In this document: positions 23,326-34,999 of the stretch, piece after piece
Layout: each line of letters opens with the position of its first letter
Position numbering within the stretch: position 1 is the first letter of the stretch
Assembly (NCBI GenBank): GCA_963920705.1
Contig: OY987238.1
Span: 14,626,183-14,690,182 of the forward strand
Source of the DNA: Odiellus spinosus
Taxonomy: Eukaryota; Arthropoda; Arachnida; Opiliones; Phalangiidae
Direction: 5' to 3'
DNA length: 64,000 nucleotides
Made by a program: the position numbers and the translations under genes
Notes under the pieces: generated by a model
Seen by the model: the letters and a program-made list of their open reading frames with translations, nothing else
Told to the model about the DNA's origin: nothing
Database searches by the model: none

Positions 23326-24127
23326 GTTACAAAACTTTCAATTGTTTCATTCAAGAGATGGTTGTTTCGCGTGCAGTGTAACGTTTTGAAATGGCGTTGT
23401 TGAAAAAATTACTCAATCTATTCTAACTATGAAATGCAGTATGCAGAGTTGCCAGATTATTATTTTTAATTCCCCACAATTGAGTTAGGAAAAACGCCAA
23501 AATTCCCACCCAAAAAATGTGCGTTTCCTCAATGTAACTCGAACTCCCGCCTAGTATAATATTAGTCATGGATTGGTACACAAAGTTTAACATCTTAGGA
23601 TATAAAAACGGTTTCTATAACTCAACTTGAACCAGAATATAATAATGAGGGCTATTTAGCCACTCGCTCTATCTGGGTAATAATCATTTGGGCGGGAAAC
23701 CGCCTACCTGGCAAGTATGCTGCACAGAGTCCACGAGTCCTGGACTCCTTGGAATTGTAAGGGCCTGTTAAATGTGATAATACCTTTGGTTAGATGGTTC
23801 GCATCTATGGAGTCATATCCAGCTTACTTTGTTCTAAATTGCAGGAGCTATAATAACTATTTAATCCGTTTATGTTGCTTCAACATATTCTGGGAGCAAT
23901 AACGCGTTCTATTATTTCACGGAAAACGATTGCATGTTTCAAAAACAGGTTCCCTTGAACCTTTCAGTAGCAGGTGTTTATGGTTAGAGGCAATGAACAC
24001 AGCTAAAACTGATCATAGGGCTCACTTCTACATGGGACATCTGTTACCTTTTGAACACGGTTTTTGTTTTGGAAAATGTAATAGGAACTGGGTTATATGT
24101 TACGTGATTTAAAGGTACCCGTGACGG
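23326..24127. other. Non-coding stretch, nothing recognised
   Basis: Upstream of the BEN-domain gene. Open frames here (for example at 23717 and 23930 on the plus strand) lack family signatures and splice context. Confidence 0.35.
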
Positions 24128-24905
24128 TCTTCAAGGGTAAGGTAAAGGGGCTTCAAGGGTAAGGTAAAGGGGCTTCAAGGGTAAGGTAAAGGAGCTTCAA
24201 GGGTAAGGTAAAGGGGCTTCAAGGGTAAGGTAAAGGGGCTTCAAGGGTAAGGTAAAGGGGCTTCAAGGGTAAGGTAAAGGGGCTTCAAGGGTAAGGTAAA
24301 GGGGCTTCAAGGGTAAGGTAAAGGGGCTTCAAGGGTAAGGTAAAGGGGCTTCAAGGGTAAGGTAAAGGGGCTTCAAGGGTAAGGTAAAGGGGCTTCAAGG
24401 GTAAGGTAAAGGGGCTTCAAGGGTAAGGTAAAGCGGCTTCAAGGGTAAGGTAAAGCGGCGTCAAGGGTAGAGAAAAGGGGCTTCAAGGATAGTGGAAAGG
24501 GGCTTTAAGGGTAGGGGAAAGGGGCTTTAAGGGTAGGGGAAAGGGGCTTTAAGGGTAGGGGAAAGGGGCTTTAAGGGTAGGGGAAAGGGCCTTTAAGGGT
24601 TGGGGAAAGGGCCTTCAAGGGTAGGGGAAAGGGCCTTTAAGGGTAGGGGAAAGGGCCTTTAAGGGTAGGGGAAAGGGGCTTTAAGGGTAGGGGAAAGGGG
24701 CTTTAAGGGTAGGGGAAAGGGGCTTTAAGGGTAGGGGAAAGGGCCTTCAAGGGTAGGGGAAAGGGCCTTCAAGGGTAGGGGAAAGGGCCTTCAAGGGTAG
24801 GGGAAAGGGCCTTCAAGGGTAGAGGAAAGGGCCTTCAAGGGTAGGGGAAAGGGGCTTTAGGGGTAGGGGCTTCAAAGGTAAGGGGAAAAGGGCTTTAATG
24901 GGAGG
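24128..24905. repeat. 22-bp minisatellite, about 35 copies in two blocks
   Basis: The unit is CTTCAAGGGTAAGGTAAAGG plus GG (22 bases) to about 24470. It then changes to CTTTAAGGGTAGGGGAAAGG plus GG or CC. A short transition (24455-24500) holds hybrid units. One strand is strongly G-rich. It separates the BEN-domain gene from the transposase. Confidence 0.95.
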
Positions 24906-25108
24906 GTGAAGAACATTAAATGTTTTTATATGGCTTCCTTTATTAAAAACAAGACCAGATTGTGCAGTAAATATTCGGGAAGAGTCAATACCCTTTAAAA
25001 ATAAAAACAAACAAAAACATTGGGTTTTGGCAATGTGTCATTGATATAACTCCTTCGACCAATCAAGCGACCCCTCCTTCAGGCTAATAATAATTGAGGT
25101 TATCTAGA

Positions 25109-28045
25109 TTATTCTAACTCGATAAAATTGACAATATCGCATAAATACGTATATTCCCCAACTTCAAAAGCAAGTTGTATGTCCCGCAAATGTTGGATAG
25201 GAATTATATCAATATTTTTCACATTAAAATATGAAACCTTCTTTATGTGAGCGATATTACACCTAATGGTCTGGTCGTATTTAGTTTGAAAACATGACGT
25301 TTCGACTATCATTCTACTAATAACTGCAAAATACTCGGGATTGCACTTGCAAGAATCTTCAAAAACCTTACATTGACACCAATTATGGTGTTTAAAGAAA
25401 TAAGCTACTTGCCCATATCGCAGTATGCCCTTGTATGTGTATGAAATGCATTTATTATTATGCTTAATCATTCTACCATATTTAAGAGCCACAAAAAGCT
25501 TGTTTTTGATTTTTAGCCTTAAAAAACTTTTACATTCTCCAACTGGCCCTTTTAGAGCTAAAAACAACTTGATGTCAGGCGGAATTGGATTCAGAACTTG
25601 AAACCTTCCTATAACGAATACATCGGGGGCTATGTGTTCGGTAACACGCAATTGCTGGTCGTGAGATGTCATTTTGTGACAAAAGGAGGATAACGTTGTT
25701 AGTGGCTCTAAATTTCTAATAAGTTCAGGCACTTGTATATAGTAGCCTATTTTATAGGCTATTTGTTGACAGGACGATTGAGTACCGTGCACAAACTTTA
25801 AAATCTTCCCATTTAAAGACTCAAACGGGAAGCAAGATGTTACCCAAAGGGGCCCTAGTTTTCGGCAACTGTTGGGTAGGTGCAATAATAAATGTACCAC
25901 CATTGTAAGGAAATCCTTCCCATAAAGGTTTTCAAACCGCTGCACATAGTGACGTAACACCACTTCAATATGATCTAGTTCCTCTTTGTTTATGGATGGT
26001 CGGTTTAATGAATAAATAGCTTGAACTAATTCTAAGTGATGGTCAAAATAGTCTGGTGGTAAAATATCATGTAAAATTGGGACCGAATAGTAAAATAACC
26101 AATTTTTAAATTCCGATGCTTTCCAACGAGCAATATCTGAGAGCGACCTGGGAACCCTTTGAATAAACGATGGCGGTTTAATTTGGCCGAGACGAGTATC
26201 GATAACATCCTTAGATTTACAAATTGAGAATGGGTATGTGTTATACTTGGTATCACACCAAAGACCTAGAAGTTTTTTGGATACACCCGCATACACCGTA
26301 TGCATTACGTCTATTGCAGAGCCATCTATAACGTCTGGTACCAGTTTTGATAGAAAACATGGGCCTTTGACACCCATGATGGCCTTTTCCTTTGAAGTGT
26401 TAGCCTGGGCTGCAAATTGTACTGTCTGATTATTTGTCCTAAGAACGTTTTCATCTTGATATGGGTACACGTAAGTGGATTCGCCCATTTCACCTTTCTG
26501 CATACATACATGGCAGCCATACCTGCCATTATACTGAGTCATATTCAAGACAGAGGCTTTTGCTGGTAGATCACATGTTCCGGCTATTATCAGACCTTTA
26601 ACCTTCAGGGGTATTTGAGCTGAATGGAAATCTGGTGAAAATACTTCAATCCCGACAAAAAGCTCTTTTATATTGTGGTATTGATTACCAAAAAACACTG
26701 TCATGTCTGGCTTTCTTGGACCTACCCATATAGAAGGGACAAGCATATTGTCAAGTAATACTCGGGACCGATAAGGAAGCTCATTAATCACTAGGTATAA
26801 AGGCCACATACTGACTGAAGAGGACTTAAACAGAGGAATACCGTCAGTGTACCACATAAGAGATATGTGATGTATATTATTCGACACTCCTTGGACAGTA
26901 AACCTTTTGTAAACTTCGCCATCATAAATATCACTAATATGATTTGGTTGTATTTCTCGTTTAAACTGGTAATTCAATTTACCTAAAAAACCATGACGTG
27001 CAAAAAGCACCTGTAACTGTTGTTTTATTGGTATGTGAACCATGTAACCTAAAGCACCGTTGCTCGCTATATTTGCTTTACACTTAACACACGCTTCAGT
27101 GCAGTTCGAATCCAAAATTGAATTACATTTCAAACACACCTTTTGGTTTTGCATTTTAAAATTGCTAATTCTGAAATATTTGTTAAAATAATACATGGAT
27201 TTAAGGCAATTATTTGGGGTTTTGCAATGAAGGGCAATCAAGGACAGCAAGTCCGTCAGACACTCACCGGTTATTGAATGTTTTAAACTAAATAGGAGTA
27301 TTGCTAACATGCTTTCTTTAATTGAAATAGGAGCATCATTGTATAAGGGTTCATTGGTTAAATCGTCGTCTGTAATGTCATTGTCACCTTCATCCTGATT
27401 GACATCCTCCTCGCTATCACTTTGTTCCAATTCCGAGTTATAGTTATTTCCTCTCATCTCCCCATCGTCTTGCTGTTCAGCTTCCCCATCATCCTCACTG
27501 TCATCCCTACTAATAATCTCACCAGGTTCACTTCGTCCCAATTCCGAGTTATAGTTATCATTTCCTCTCATCTCCCCAGCGTCATGCTGATCAGCCTCCC
27601 CATCATCCTCATCATCCCTACTAATAATCTCATCAGAATCGAAAGTACAAGGTTCTGTCGTATTGTTGTCATTCGAAATTATCTTGCTTTTAGGAATGAG
27701 GTACGCAGATTGCGTTTCTGAATCCATGGCAACTTCATAATTACCTGCAAACATCAAGAGGCATCCGTAAAGCATAGATTTTACCAGCGCTCGTTGTTAC
27801 ATCTCACATGAACTGGTAGAAGCGGCTTGACCAGGACTCCTAATGCTAATACAAGGATATTTACCTGGCTGTGATAGTTGCTTATCAATTCCAGAGAATA
27901 ACTCATTGTCTTCACTTGTACTTGAATCATGACGCTCAGGGCTAAATATATTGTTGTCACCACTTTTACTCGACCCGTCACGTATTAGGCATTCGTCCCT
28001 CAAAATAGACTTCTCAAATTGTTTAGGGGGGCTTTTTGAATTCAT
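25109..28045 (-). CDS. CACTA/EnSpm-type (Tnp2-like) transposase, two exons, about 938 residues
   Basis: Exon 1 runs 28045-27865 (ATG opening MNSKSPPKQ; donor CCAG|GTAAAT). Exon 2 runs 27744-25109 (acceptor TTGATGTTTGCAG). Phase 1 matches, giving LSQPG then NYEVAMDSETQ. After an acidic stretch with two copies of the block DDGEMRGN-(D)-NYNSEL comes a zinc-ribbon-like CLKCNS...CVKCKA pair. The Tnp2-type core follows: WYTDGIPLFKSSS, then GTCDLPAKA and YGCHVC, then DVMHTVYAGVSKKLLGLW, and a late Glu in FPFESLNGK. These fit the Asp/Asp/Glu catalytic layout of CACTA transposases, though I assign residues by eye. The 2.6-kb frame is uninterrupted, so the copy is young or still functional. Terminal CACT(A/G) repeats were not found, so element limits are unknown. 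Confidence 0.85.
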
Positions 28046-28273
28046 ATTTACACAATTTAAAGCATGTGGGCTCAATTTAAGCAGACGACCGTACAACAGT
28101 GCTCAACAAGCAGCGACAACTAGAATAGGGCTGCATTCAATAACTCATAGCAGACTCAGCGCAGAGCTCATAGGAGAGCGATATCACTTCCCGGTTTTAC
28201 GTCACGCCGCTCGGGGGGCGCTAAACGGAGTCAGCAACGAAATAATTCTTTCATTGAGTAATAGAATAATGAC

Positions 28274-30757
28274 GAAAGGGCGAGCGAAGAGGGAGTTTGA
28301 TACGAGAGTTTAAAATGACCCTTTTGATCTTAGACAAGGACGTCTTCAAGACCATTGAAAGGGAGAGCGAAGAGGGAGGTTCCTTAGGATGTTAAATGAT
28401 TATTTCGGTCTTAGTCGCGAACGTCTTCAAGACATCGAAAGGGAGAGCGAAGAGGGAGGTTGATACGAGAGTTTAAAATGACCCTTTTGATCTTAGACAA
28501 GGACGTCTTCAAGACCATTGAAAGGGAGAGCGAAGAGCGAGGTTCCTTAGGATTTTAAATGATTATTTCGGTCATAGTCGTGAACTTCTTCAAGACCATC
28601 GAAAGGGAGAGCGAAGAGGGAGGTTGATACGTGACTAGAAAATGACCCTTTTGATCTTAAACGAGGACGTCTTCAAGACGATTGAAAGGAAGAGCGTAGA
28701 GGGAGGATCCTTAGGATGTTAAACGATTATTTCGGTCTTAGTCGCGAACGTCTTCAAGACCACCGAAAGGGAGAGCGAAGAGGGACGTTGATACGAGAGT
28801 TTAAAATGACCCTTTTGATCTTAGACAAGGACGTCTTCAAGACCATAGAAAGGGAGAGCGAAGAGCGAGGTTCCTTAGGATGTTAAACGATTATTTCGGT
28901 CTTAGTCACGAACGTCCTCAAGACCATCGAAAGGGAGAGCGAAGAGGGAGGTTGATACGAGAGTTTAAAGTGACCCTTTTGATCATAAACGAGGACGTCT
29001 TCAAGACCATTGAAAGGAAGAACGAAGAGGGAGGATCCTTAGGATGTTAAACGATTATTTCGGTCTTAGTCGCGAACGTCTTCAAGACCATCGAAAGGGA
29101 GAGCGAAGAGGGAGGTTGATACGAGAGTTTAAAATTACCCTTTTGATCTTAGACGAGGACGTCTTCAAGACGATTGAAAGGAAGAGCGTAGAGGGAGGAT
29201 CCTTAGGATGTTAAACGATTATTTCGGTCTTAGTCGCGAACGTCTTCAATACCATCGAAAGGGAGAGCGAAGAGGGAGGTTGATACGAGAGTTTAAAATG
29301 ACCCTTTTGATCTTAGACAAGGACGTCTTCAAGACCATGGAAAGGGAGAGCGAAGAGCGAGGTTCCTTAGGATGTTAAACGATTTTTTCGGTCTTAGTCA
29401 CGAACGTCTTCAATACCATCGAAAGGGAGAGCGAAGAGGGAGGTTGATACGAGAGTTTAAAATGACCCTTTTGATCTTAGACAAGGACGTCTTCAAGACC
29501 ATTGAAAGGGACAGCGAAGAGGGAGGTTCCTTAGGATGTTAAACGATTTTTTCGGTCTTAGTCACGATCGTCCTCAAGACCATCGAAAGGGAGAGCGAAG
29601 AGGGAGGTTCATACGTGACTATAAAATGACCCTTTTGATCTTAGACGAGGACGTCTTCAAGACCATTGCAAGGAAGAGCGAAGAGGGAGGATCCTTAGGA
29701 TGTTAAACGATTATTTCGGTCTTAGTCGCGAACGTCTTCAAGACCATCGAAAGGGAGAGCGAAGAGGGAGGTTGATACGAGAGTTTAAAATGACCCTTTT
29801 GATCTTAGACAAGGACGTCTTCAAGACCATGGAAAGGGAGAGCGAAGAGCGAGGTTCCTTAGGATGTTAAATGATTATTTCGGTCATAGTCGTGAACTTC
29901 TTCAAGACCATCGAAAGGGAGAGCGAAGAGGGAGGTTGATACGTGACTAGAAAATGACCCTTTTGATCTTAAACGAGGACGTCTTCAAGACCATTGAAAA
30001 GAAGAGCGAAGAGGGAGGATCCTTAGGATGTTAAACGATTATTTCGGTCTTAGTCGCGAACGTCTTCAATACCATCTAAAGGGAGAGCGAAGAGGGAGGT
30101 TGATACGTGACTATAAAATGACCCTTTTGATCTTAGACAAGGACGTCTTCAAGACCATTGAAAGGGACAGCGAAGAGGGAGGTTCCTTAGGATGTTAAAC
30201 GATTATTTCGGTCTTAGTCGCGAACGTCTTCAAGACCACCGAAAGGGAGAGCGAAGAGGGAGGTTGATACAAGAGTTTAAAATGACCCTTTTGATCTTAG
30301 ACAAGGACGTCTTCAAGACCATAGAAAGGGAGAGCGAAGAGCGAGGCTCCTTAGGATGTTAAACGATTATTTCGGTCTTAGTCACGAACGTCCTCAAGAC
30401 CATCGAAAGGGAGAGCGAAGAGGGAGGTTGATACGAGAGTTTAAAGTGACACTTTTGATCTTAGACAAGGACGTCTTCAAGACCATGGAAAGGGAGAGCG
30501 AAGAGGGAGGTTCCTTAGGATGTTAAACGATTATTTCGGTCTTAGTCGCGAACGTCTTCAAGACCATCGAAAGGGAGAGGGAAGAGGGAGGTTGATACGT
30601 GACTATAAAATGACCCTTTTGATCTTAAACGAGGACGTCTTCAAGACGATTGAAAGGAAGAGCGTAGAGGGAGGATCCTTAGGATGTTAAACGATTATTT
30701 CGGTCTTAGTCGCGAACGTCTTCAAGACCATCGAAAGGGAGAGGGAAGAGGGAGGTT
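28274..30757. repeat. Dimeric (higher-order) satellite, about 164-bp repeat, 15 copies
   Basis: Two related half-units of about 83 and 81 bases alternate. Both begin GAAAGGGAGAGCGAAGAGGG and end CGTCTTCAAGACCAT. The middles differ: one has GATACGAGAGTTTAAAATGA with CCCTTTTGATCTTAGAC, the other CCTTAGGATGTTAAACGATT with ATTTCGGTCTTAGTC. The alternation holds across the array. Sub-variants (GTGACTATAAAATG, GAAAGGAAGAGCGTAGAGGG) recur at multi-unit spacing, suggesting a longer order above the dimer. Confidence 0.93.
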
Positions 30758-31047
30758 CATGTGCCACAGGTTACCTCTTGGTAAAGTCTTACCTGATGAA
30801 GTCTTACAATACACAATTAGTGGGGTTTTTCAAGTGGTATATGCTGCTTTTTAGAGTAATTAAAGTCGTCTTTAGCCGTCTGAGATTTCACCGAAAAAGG
30901 GTTCAGACTAGTTTTAGAGCATATTTAGAGGTTCTAGACTCTTTTAAGATGTGCTTAAGATGTGGTTTGGAGGTGTTTTTTTCGGTAAGGGACCTCATAC
31001 TTTGTTAAAATCAAGTGGTGCATTTATTGGAGTTATTTGCAATTTAA

Positions 31048-31193
31048 AGGGAGAATGAAGTAGTTTTTACCGTGAAATGATCATTAAAAATAAACCTAAT
31101 TTTGAAAATTGGTAAATTATGCGGTAAATTAACTACCATACGGTAATTAAGGAATTTCTAATTTTAATAATTGATAGAAGCTTCATTCTTACT
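31048..31193. repeat. 146-bp hairpin MITE with TTAA target duplication
   Basis: AGGGAGAATGAAG at the left end and CTTCATTCTTACT at the right are inverted. TTAA lies immediately outside both ends (31044-31047 and 31194-31197). A short member of the family seen at 46762, 48613 and elsewhere. Confidence 0.75.
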
Positions 31194-31304
31194 TTAAATT
31201 AAATTTGAGATCTTTCCAATTAACTAATTTAATTGAACTTCCAAACTGGGTTTAAATAATACTCAAATATAAATTAATTTTTTTAATAATTTTTAAGTTA
31301 TTGT

Positions 31305-31489
31305 CGAGGGGTCGGACATACAAAATTAATGCGTACAGGACTTATAAATCCTTGCAATTTATTGATTTAAAATTAAATCTTAGGATTTAAAATTAAATCT
31401 TGGGATTTAAAAAAAATATTGGATTTAAAGATTGGGTTTTTTTTTTTTTTTGTTAGAGTAAGAGATTTATACGAACGTCCGACCCCTCG
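31305..31489. repeat. 185-bp MITE with an 8-base near-perfect target duplication
   Basis: CGAGGGGTCGGAC at 31305 is answered by GTCCGACCCCTCG ending at 31489. Flanks are GTTATTGT on the left and GTTATTTT on the right (one mismatch in eight). Internally ATTTAAAATTAAATCTT is repeated. The 8-base duplication would fit the hAT superfamily, though the terminal bases are not typical. Confidence 0.65.
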
Positions 31490-31968
31490 GTTATTTTTAA
31501 CTTCTGACCTTTTAGGGTATTTATATATATATATATATATTAATGTTAATTTTTACTCTTTTTTAGAATAAAGATGTGAATAAAACCTTATATTAAATAA
31601 TAGCTAATTAACTCCCTAATTGTCAATTAAGGAAAAATAAGTATTAATACCAATGTCTCGATTCTAACAAGATACGACTCGATAGTAAATAATGGTACTA
31701 GAAAAATAAAAACTTTGCGCTCCAATTTAAAAACATGAACAAAGTTTAAAAAATATACAAAACATAAAATTATAATCGTTGTTAAATTGGAAAATAGTTT
31801 ATAGAATTATATATTTAAAGTTCTTATAAATTAGTATTGTTACCGTGTGTTATAACGAAAAAAAAATGTATAAATTTTGAGCCTATGATTATTTACAAAA
31901 TTGTTGTTTATCGTGATTTATTTCTTGGACATCGGCTGAGATTGTAATTCGAAAATTATTTTTTATTT

Positions 31969-32773
31969 GAAGAGTGGTACGAACTAGGCCTAAAAACACT
32001 ATAATTATTATCAAAAGTCAATCAGTTTATTCCATAAAAGTAAACAGCGCCCCCTAGCTTAATGCTATCAATCAAAAGGTCAGTGTAAATGTCCCGACAG
32101 ATTTTGATTCAAGACACTCGATCGATTAGTTGAAGAGTGGTACGAACTAGGCCTAAAAACACTATAATTATTATCAAAGGTCAATCAGTTTATTCCATAA
32201 AAGTAAACAGCGCCCCCTAGCTTAATGCTATCAATCAAAAGGTCAGTGTAAATGTCCCGACAGATTTTGATTCAAGACACTCGATCGATTAGTTGAAGAG
32301 TGGTACGAACTAGGCCTAAAAACACTATAATTATTATCAAAGGTCAATCAGTTTATTCCATAAAAGTAAACAGCGCCCCCTAGCTTAATGCTATCAATCA
32401 AAAGGTCAGTGTAAATGTCCCGACAGATTTTGATTCAAGACACTCGATCGATTAGTTGAAGAGTGGTACGAACTAGGCCTAAAAACACTATAATTATTAT
32501 CAAAGGTCAATCAGTTTATTCCATAAAAGTAAACAGCGCCCCCTAGCTTAATGCTATCAAGCAAAAGGTCAGTGTAAATGTCCCGACAGATTTTGATTCA
32601 AGACACTCGATCGATTAGTTGAAGAGTGGTACGAACTAGGCCTAAAAACACTATAATTATTATCAAAGGTCAATCAGTTTATTCCATAAAAGTAAACAGC
32701 GCCCCCTAGCTTAATGCTATCAAGCAAAAGGTCAGTGTAAATGTCCCGACAGATTTTGATTCAAGACACTCTA
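31969..32773. repeat. 163-bp tandem repeat, five nearly identical copies
   Basis: GAAGAGTGGTACGAACTAGG begins copies at 31969, 32132, 32295, 32458 and 32621, exactly 163 bases apart. Copies differ at only a few bases (AAAGT/AAAGG; ATCAATCAA/ATCAAGCAA). Each contains CAGCGCCCCCTAG, unusual in such AT-rich DNA. The near identity implies recent amplification. A diverged single copy of part of the unit occurs at 40380 inside NHERF intron 2. Confidence 0.95.
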
Positions 32774-32990
32774 GCTGCTGCTGTTGCCACTCTGCGGAGA
32801 AATTCAGGAGTGGGGGGGGGGGGGGGGGGAGACAATATAGCCAAGCGCGGCCCGCTTAAATTCCAACACTCTCTCCTGACTTAAAATATCAAGGAAAAGT
32901 TCAAATCACTCGAGCTAGACAGGGGTGATGACTTTTTTGGCTAGTTTTAAATGATTTATCCGAACGTTTGCTGATAAACTACAGGGTGTT
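32774..32990. repeat. Dispersed repeat segment with an 18-base G run
   Basis: After the tandem array comes a run of 18 G (32812-32829), then TCGAGCTAGACAGGGGTGAT and GACTTTTTTGGCTAGTTTTA. The complement of the latter stretch recurs at 40440-40510 (AAACTAGCCAAAAAAGTCAT). Both places also hold the 163-bp unit, so they are two copies of one transposable element. Confidence 0.7.
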
Positions 32991-32999
32991 GCTTGGCAT

Positions 33000-34400
33000 T
33001 AGGAATTACGAACGAAGAATAAATTTGGAAATCTAGGATAAGTCTGGGAGCGATCATCCAATGCCATAACCCTTTCAAAATCTCAAAATCACCGTATTTT
33101 ATTTAAATTTTGCAAGAATATTAACCTCAGCATTTCATTTCATTTTGTCAGCGATGCTTGGCTACAAAATGAATAATCTTCGTGGTATTTTAGCTTAAAC
33201 AAAAAATGAGGGGGGTTTTACGTGCGCTAACAAGTTAAGGTGTAATATAAGTATAAGTAAAAACTTAATTATCCAAAAATAAAACAAAAAAACGAAAGGT
33301 GGCAACAATTTGGGTGACTTGACAAATTTCAATTTAATTAGTATTCGAATCCAGTCAGCGATCATGATGTACCAAATACTATTATCCTATTATTTAATTA
33401 AACTAGCTATTACGTGCTAGAAATGGCGGACTTTTTTCCATGTTCCAGGGTTGCCACAGTTTTTTCAGATTCAAATTCCCTGACTTTTCCAGGTTTTTCC
33501 CGGATCTTTTCCCTGACAGTTTTGGCTAATACTACCCAATTTTTAACCCTTCATTTTTCATATAATCGCGTTGGCCAAACTGCAGCTGCATATCTTTGTT
33601 CTAATCTATACAACTGACACGCCGTCAGCTGAGAATCTTTTTGGCGGATAATGAAAGGAATTTCCTGGCTTCTCGAAAGATCTTTAAATTCCCTGATTTT
33701 TTAAAATATCTTAAAATTCCTTATTAATATTAAAGACAGATAGTTCCTTTAAAATAATCTCCCTTAGATTTGTACTGTAAAATTAGTTATGCTGAGAAAT
33801 TAAGGTAATTTTGAATTTGCTCTACAATTAAAGATATTGCAAAACTTTGCGAATATTCCCAAACACGTCATATTCAATTTATTTTCTAGGTAATGGAACT
33901 TTTGGCAATATTTCAATTTAAAGAAGGATTTATGCTATATCAGAATCACTTTGAATTTTCAATACAATCTAAGCTATAAGCTTGATATTTAATTTCTTAA
34001 AAATTAGAAACGCAGCTAGGGGTAGGGTCGTAGAAACTGAATTATCAATTTGATTCTAACAATAGGAACTAAGAAGATATTTTACGCCCACGTAGCATTA
34101 CTGATGAGGTACAAAGGTTTTTTTTTTTCAGCTAACGACGGGAAAAACAAACTTATTAGGAGAAATTGGAATTCATTGGCATGATGTTTCACGCAAATGA
34201 CGGTCCATTGCGCAAATAAATTTATAAGTACTGCGTTAAGTGTAATATTATTTAGCAGAATTGAAATTATAACCAACGGTTTTGTCTATATAGGTTTTAA
34301 GTGATAATGAACTGCGTCAATTTTTTTTTCCTAATTCTTTTTCATTTATAGGCATACTGTTTGTTAATTTAATAGCAAAATATTTTCTCAAGAATATTTT
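33000..34400. other. Non-coding stretch with a CCCTGACTTTTCCAGG patch
   Basis: At 33440-33520 CCCTGACTTTTCCAGG and TTTTCCCTGACAG recur within 60 bases. A similar TCCCTGATTTTTCCAGGTCA stands at about 49300. These look like pieces of a dispersed repeat. No gene is seen. Confidence 0.4.
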
Positions 34401-34405
34401 ACAGA

Positions 34406-34753
34406 TTAAAATATCAGATTTTTGGATTAAATTATCAGATTTTTGGATTAAATTATCAGATTTTTGGAATAATTTATCAGATTTTTGGATTAAATTATCA
34501 GATTTTTGGATTAAATTATCAGATTTTTGGATTAAATTATCAGATTTTTTGATTAAATTATCAGATTTTTGGATTAAATTATCAGATTTTTGGATTAAAT
34601 TATCAGATTTTTGGATTAAATTATCAGATTTTTGGATTAAATTATCAGATTTTTGTAAATTATCAGATTTTTGGATTAAATTATCAGATTTTTGGATTAA
34701 ATTATCAGATTTTTGGATTAAATTATCAGATTTTTGGCTTAAAATATCAGATT
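34406..34753. repeat. 21-bp minisatellite, about 16 copies
   Basis: ATTAAATTATCAGATTTTTGG repeats almost perfectly; one copy is shortened near 34655. Because 21 is a multiple of three the array stays open and would encode a seven-residue repeat. Its base composition and isolation argue against a protein. Confidence 0.93.
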
Positions 34754-34999
34754 AATACGAATATATTAAATCAAAGGATTAAAAAATCCAGCATATGACC
34801 AGGTGATACTCAAAAATTAGAAAATGAACGTAAAAATCGATAATAAAAATAAAATAAAATTCCCCTTAATAAAAAACACGTAACCTTCGCCTTTAATAAG
34901 CCGTAACGTATATTTTCTAAGCAACCAGTTTTTATGGGAGTTATTCGAGGTTGTAAAGGTTAAAAACACGAGAATAAGTAAGCGAAACACCTTATCATC

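Noticed and set aside
27422..27721. Plus-strand open frame opposite the transposase N-terminus
   Set aside because: It mirrors the acidic repeated segment of the transposase, and no exon signals are present on this strand.
28100..28200. CACTA-element right terminus (CAACAGTG or CACTTCCCGG words)
   Set aside because: No matching inverted terminus was found on the far side of either transposon-like gene, so I did not assign element ends.
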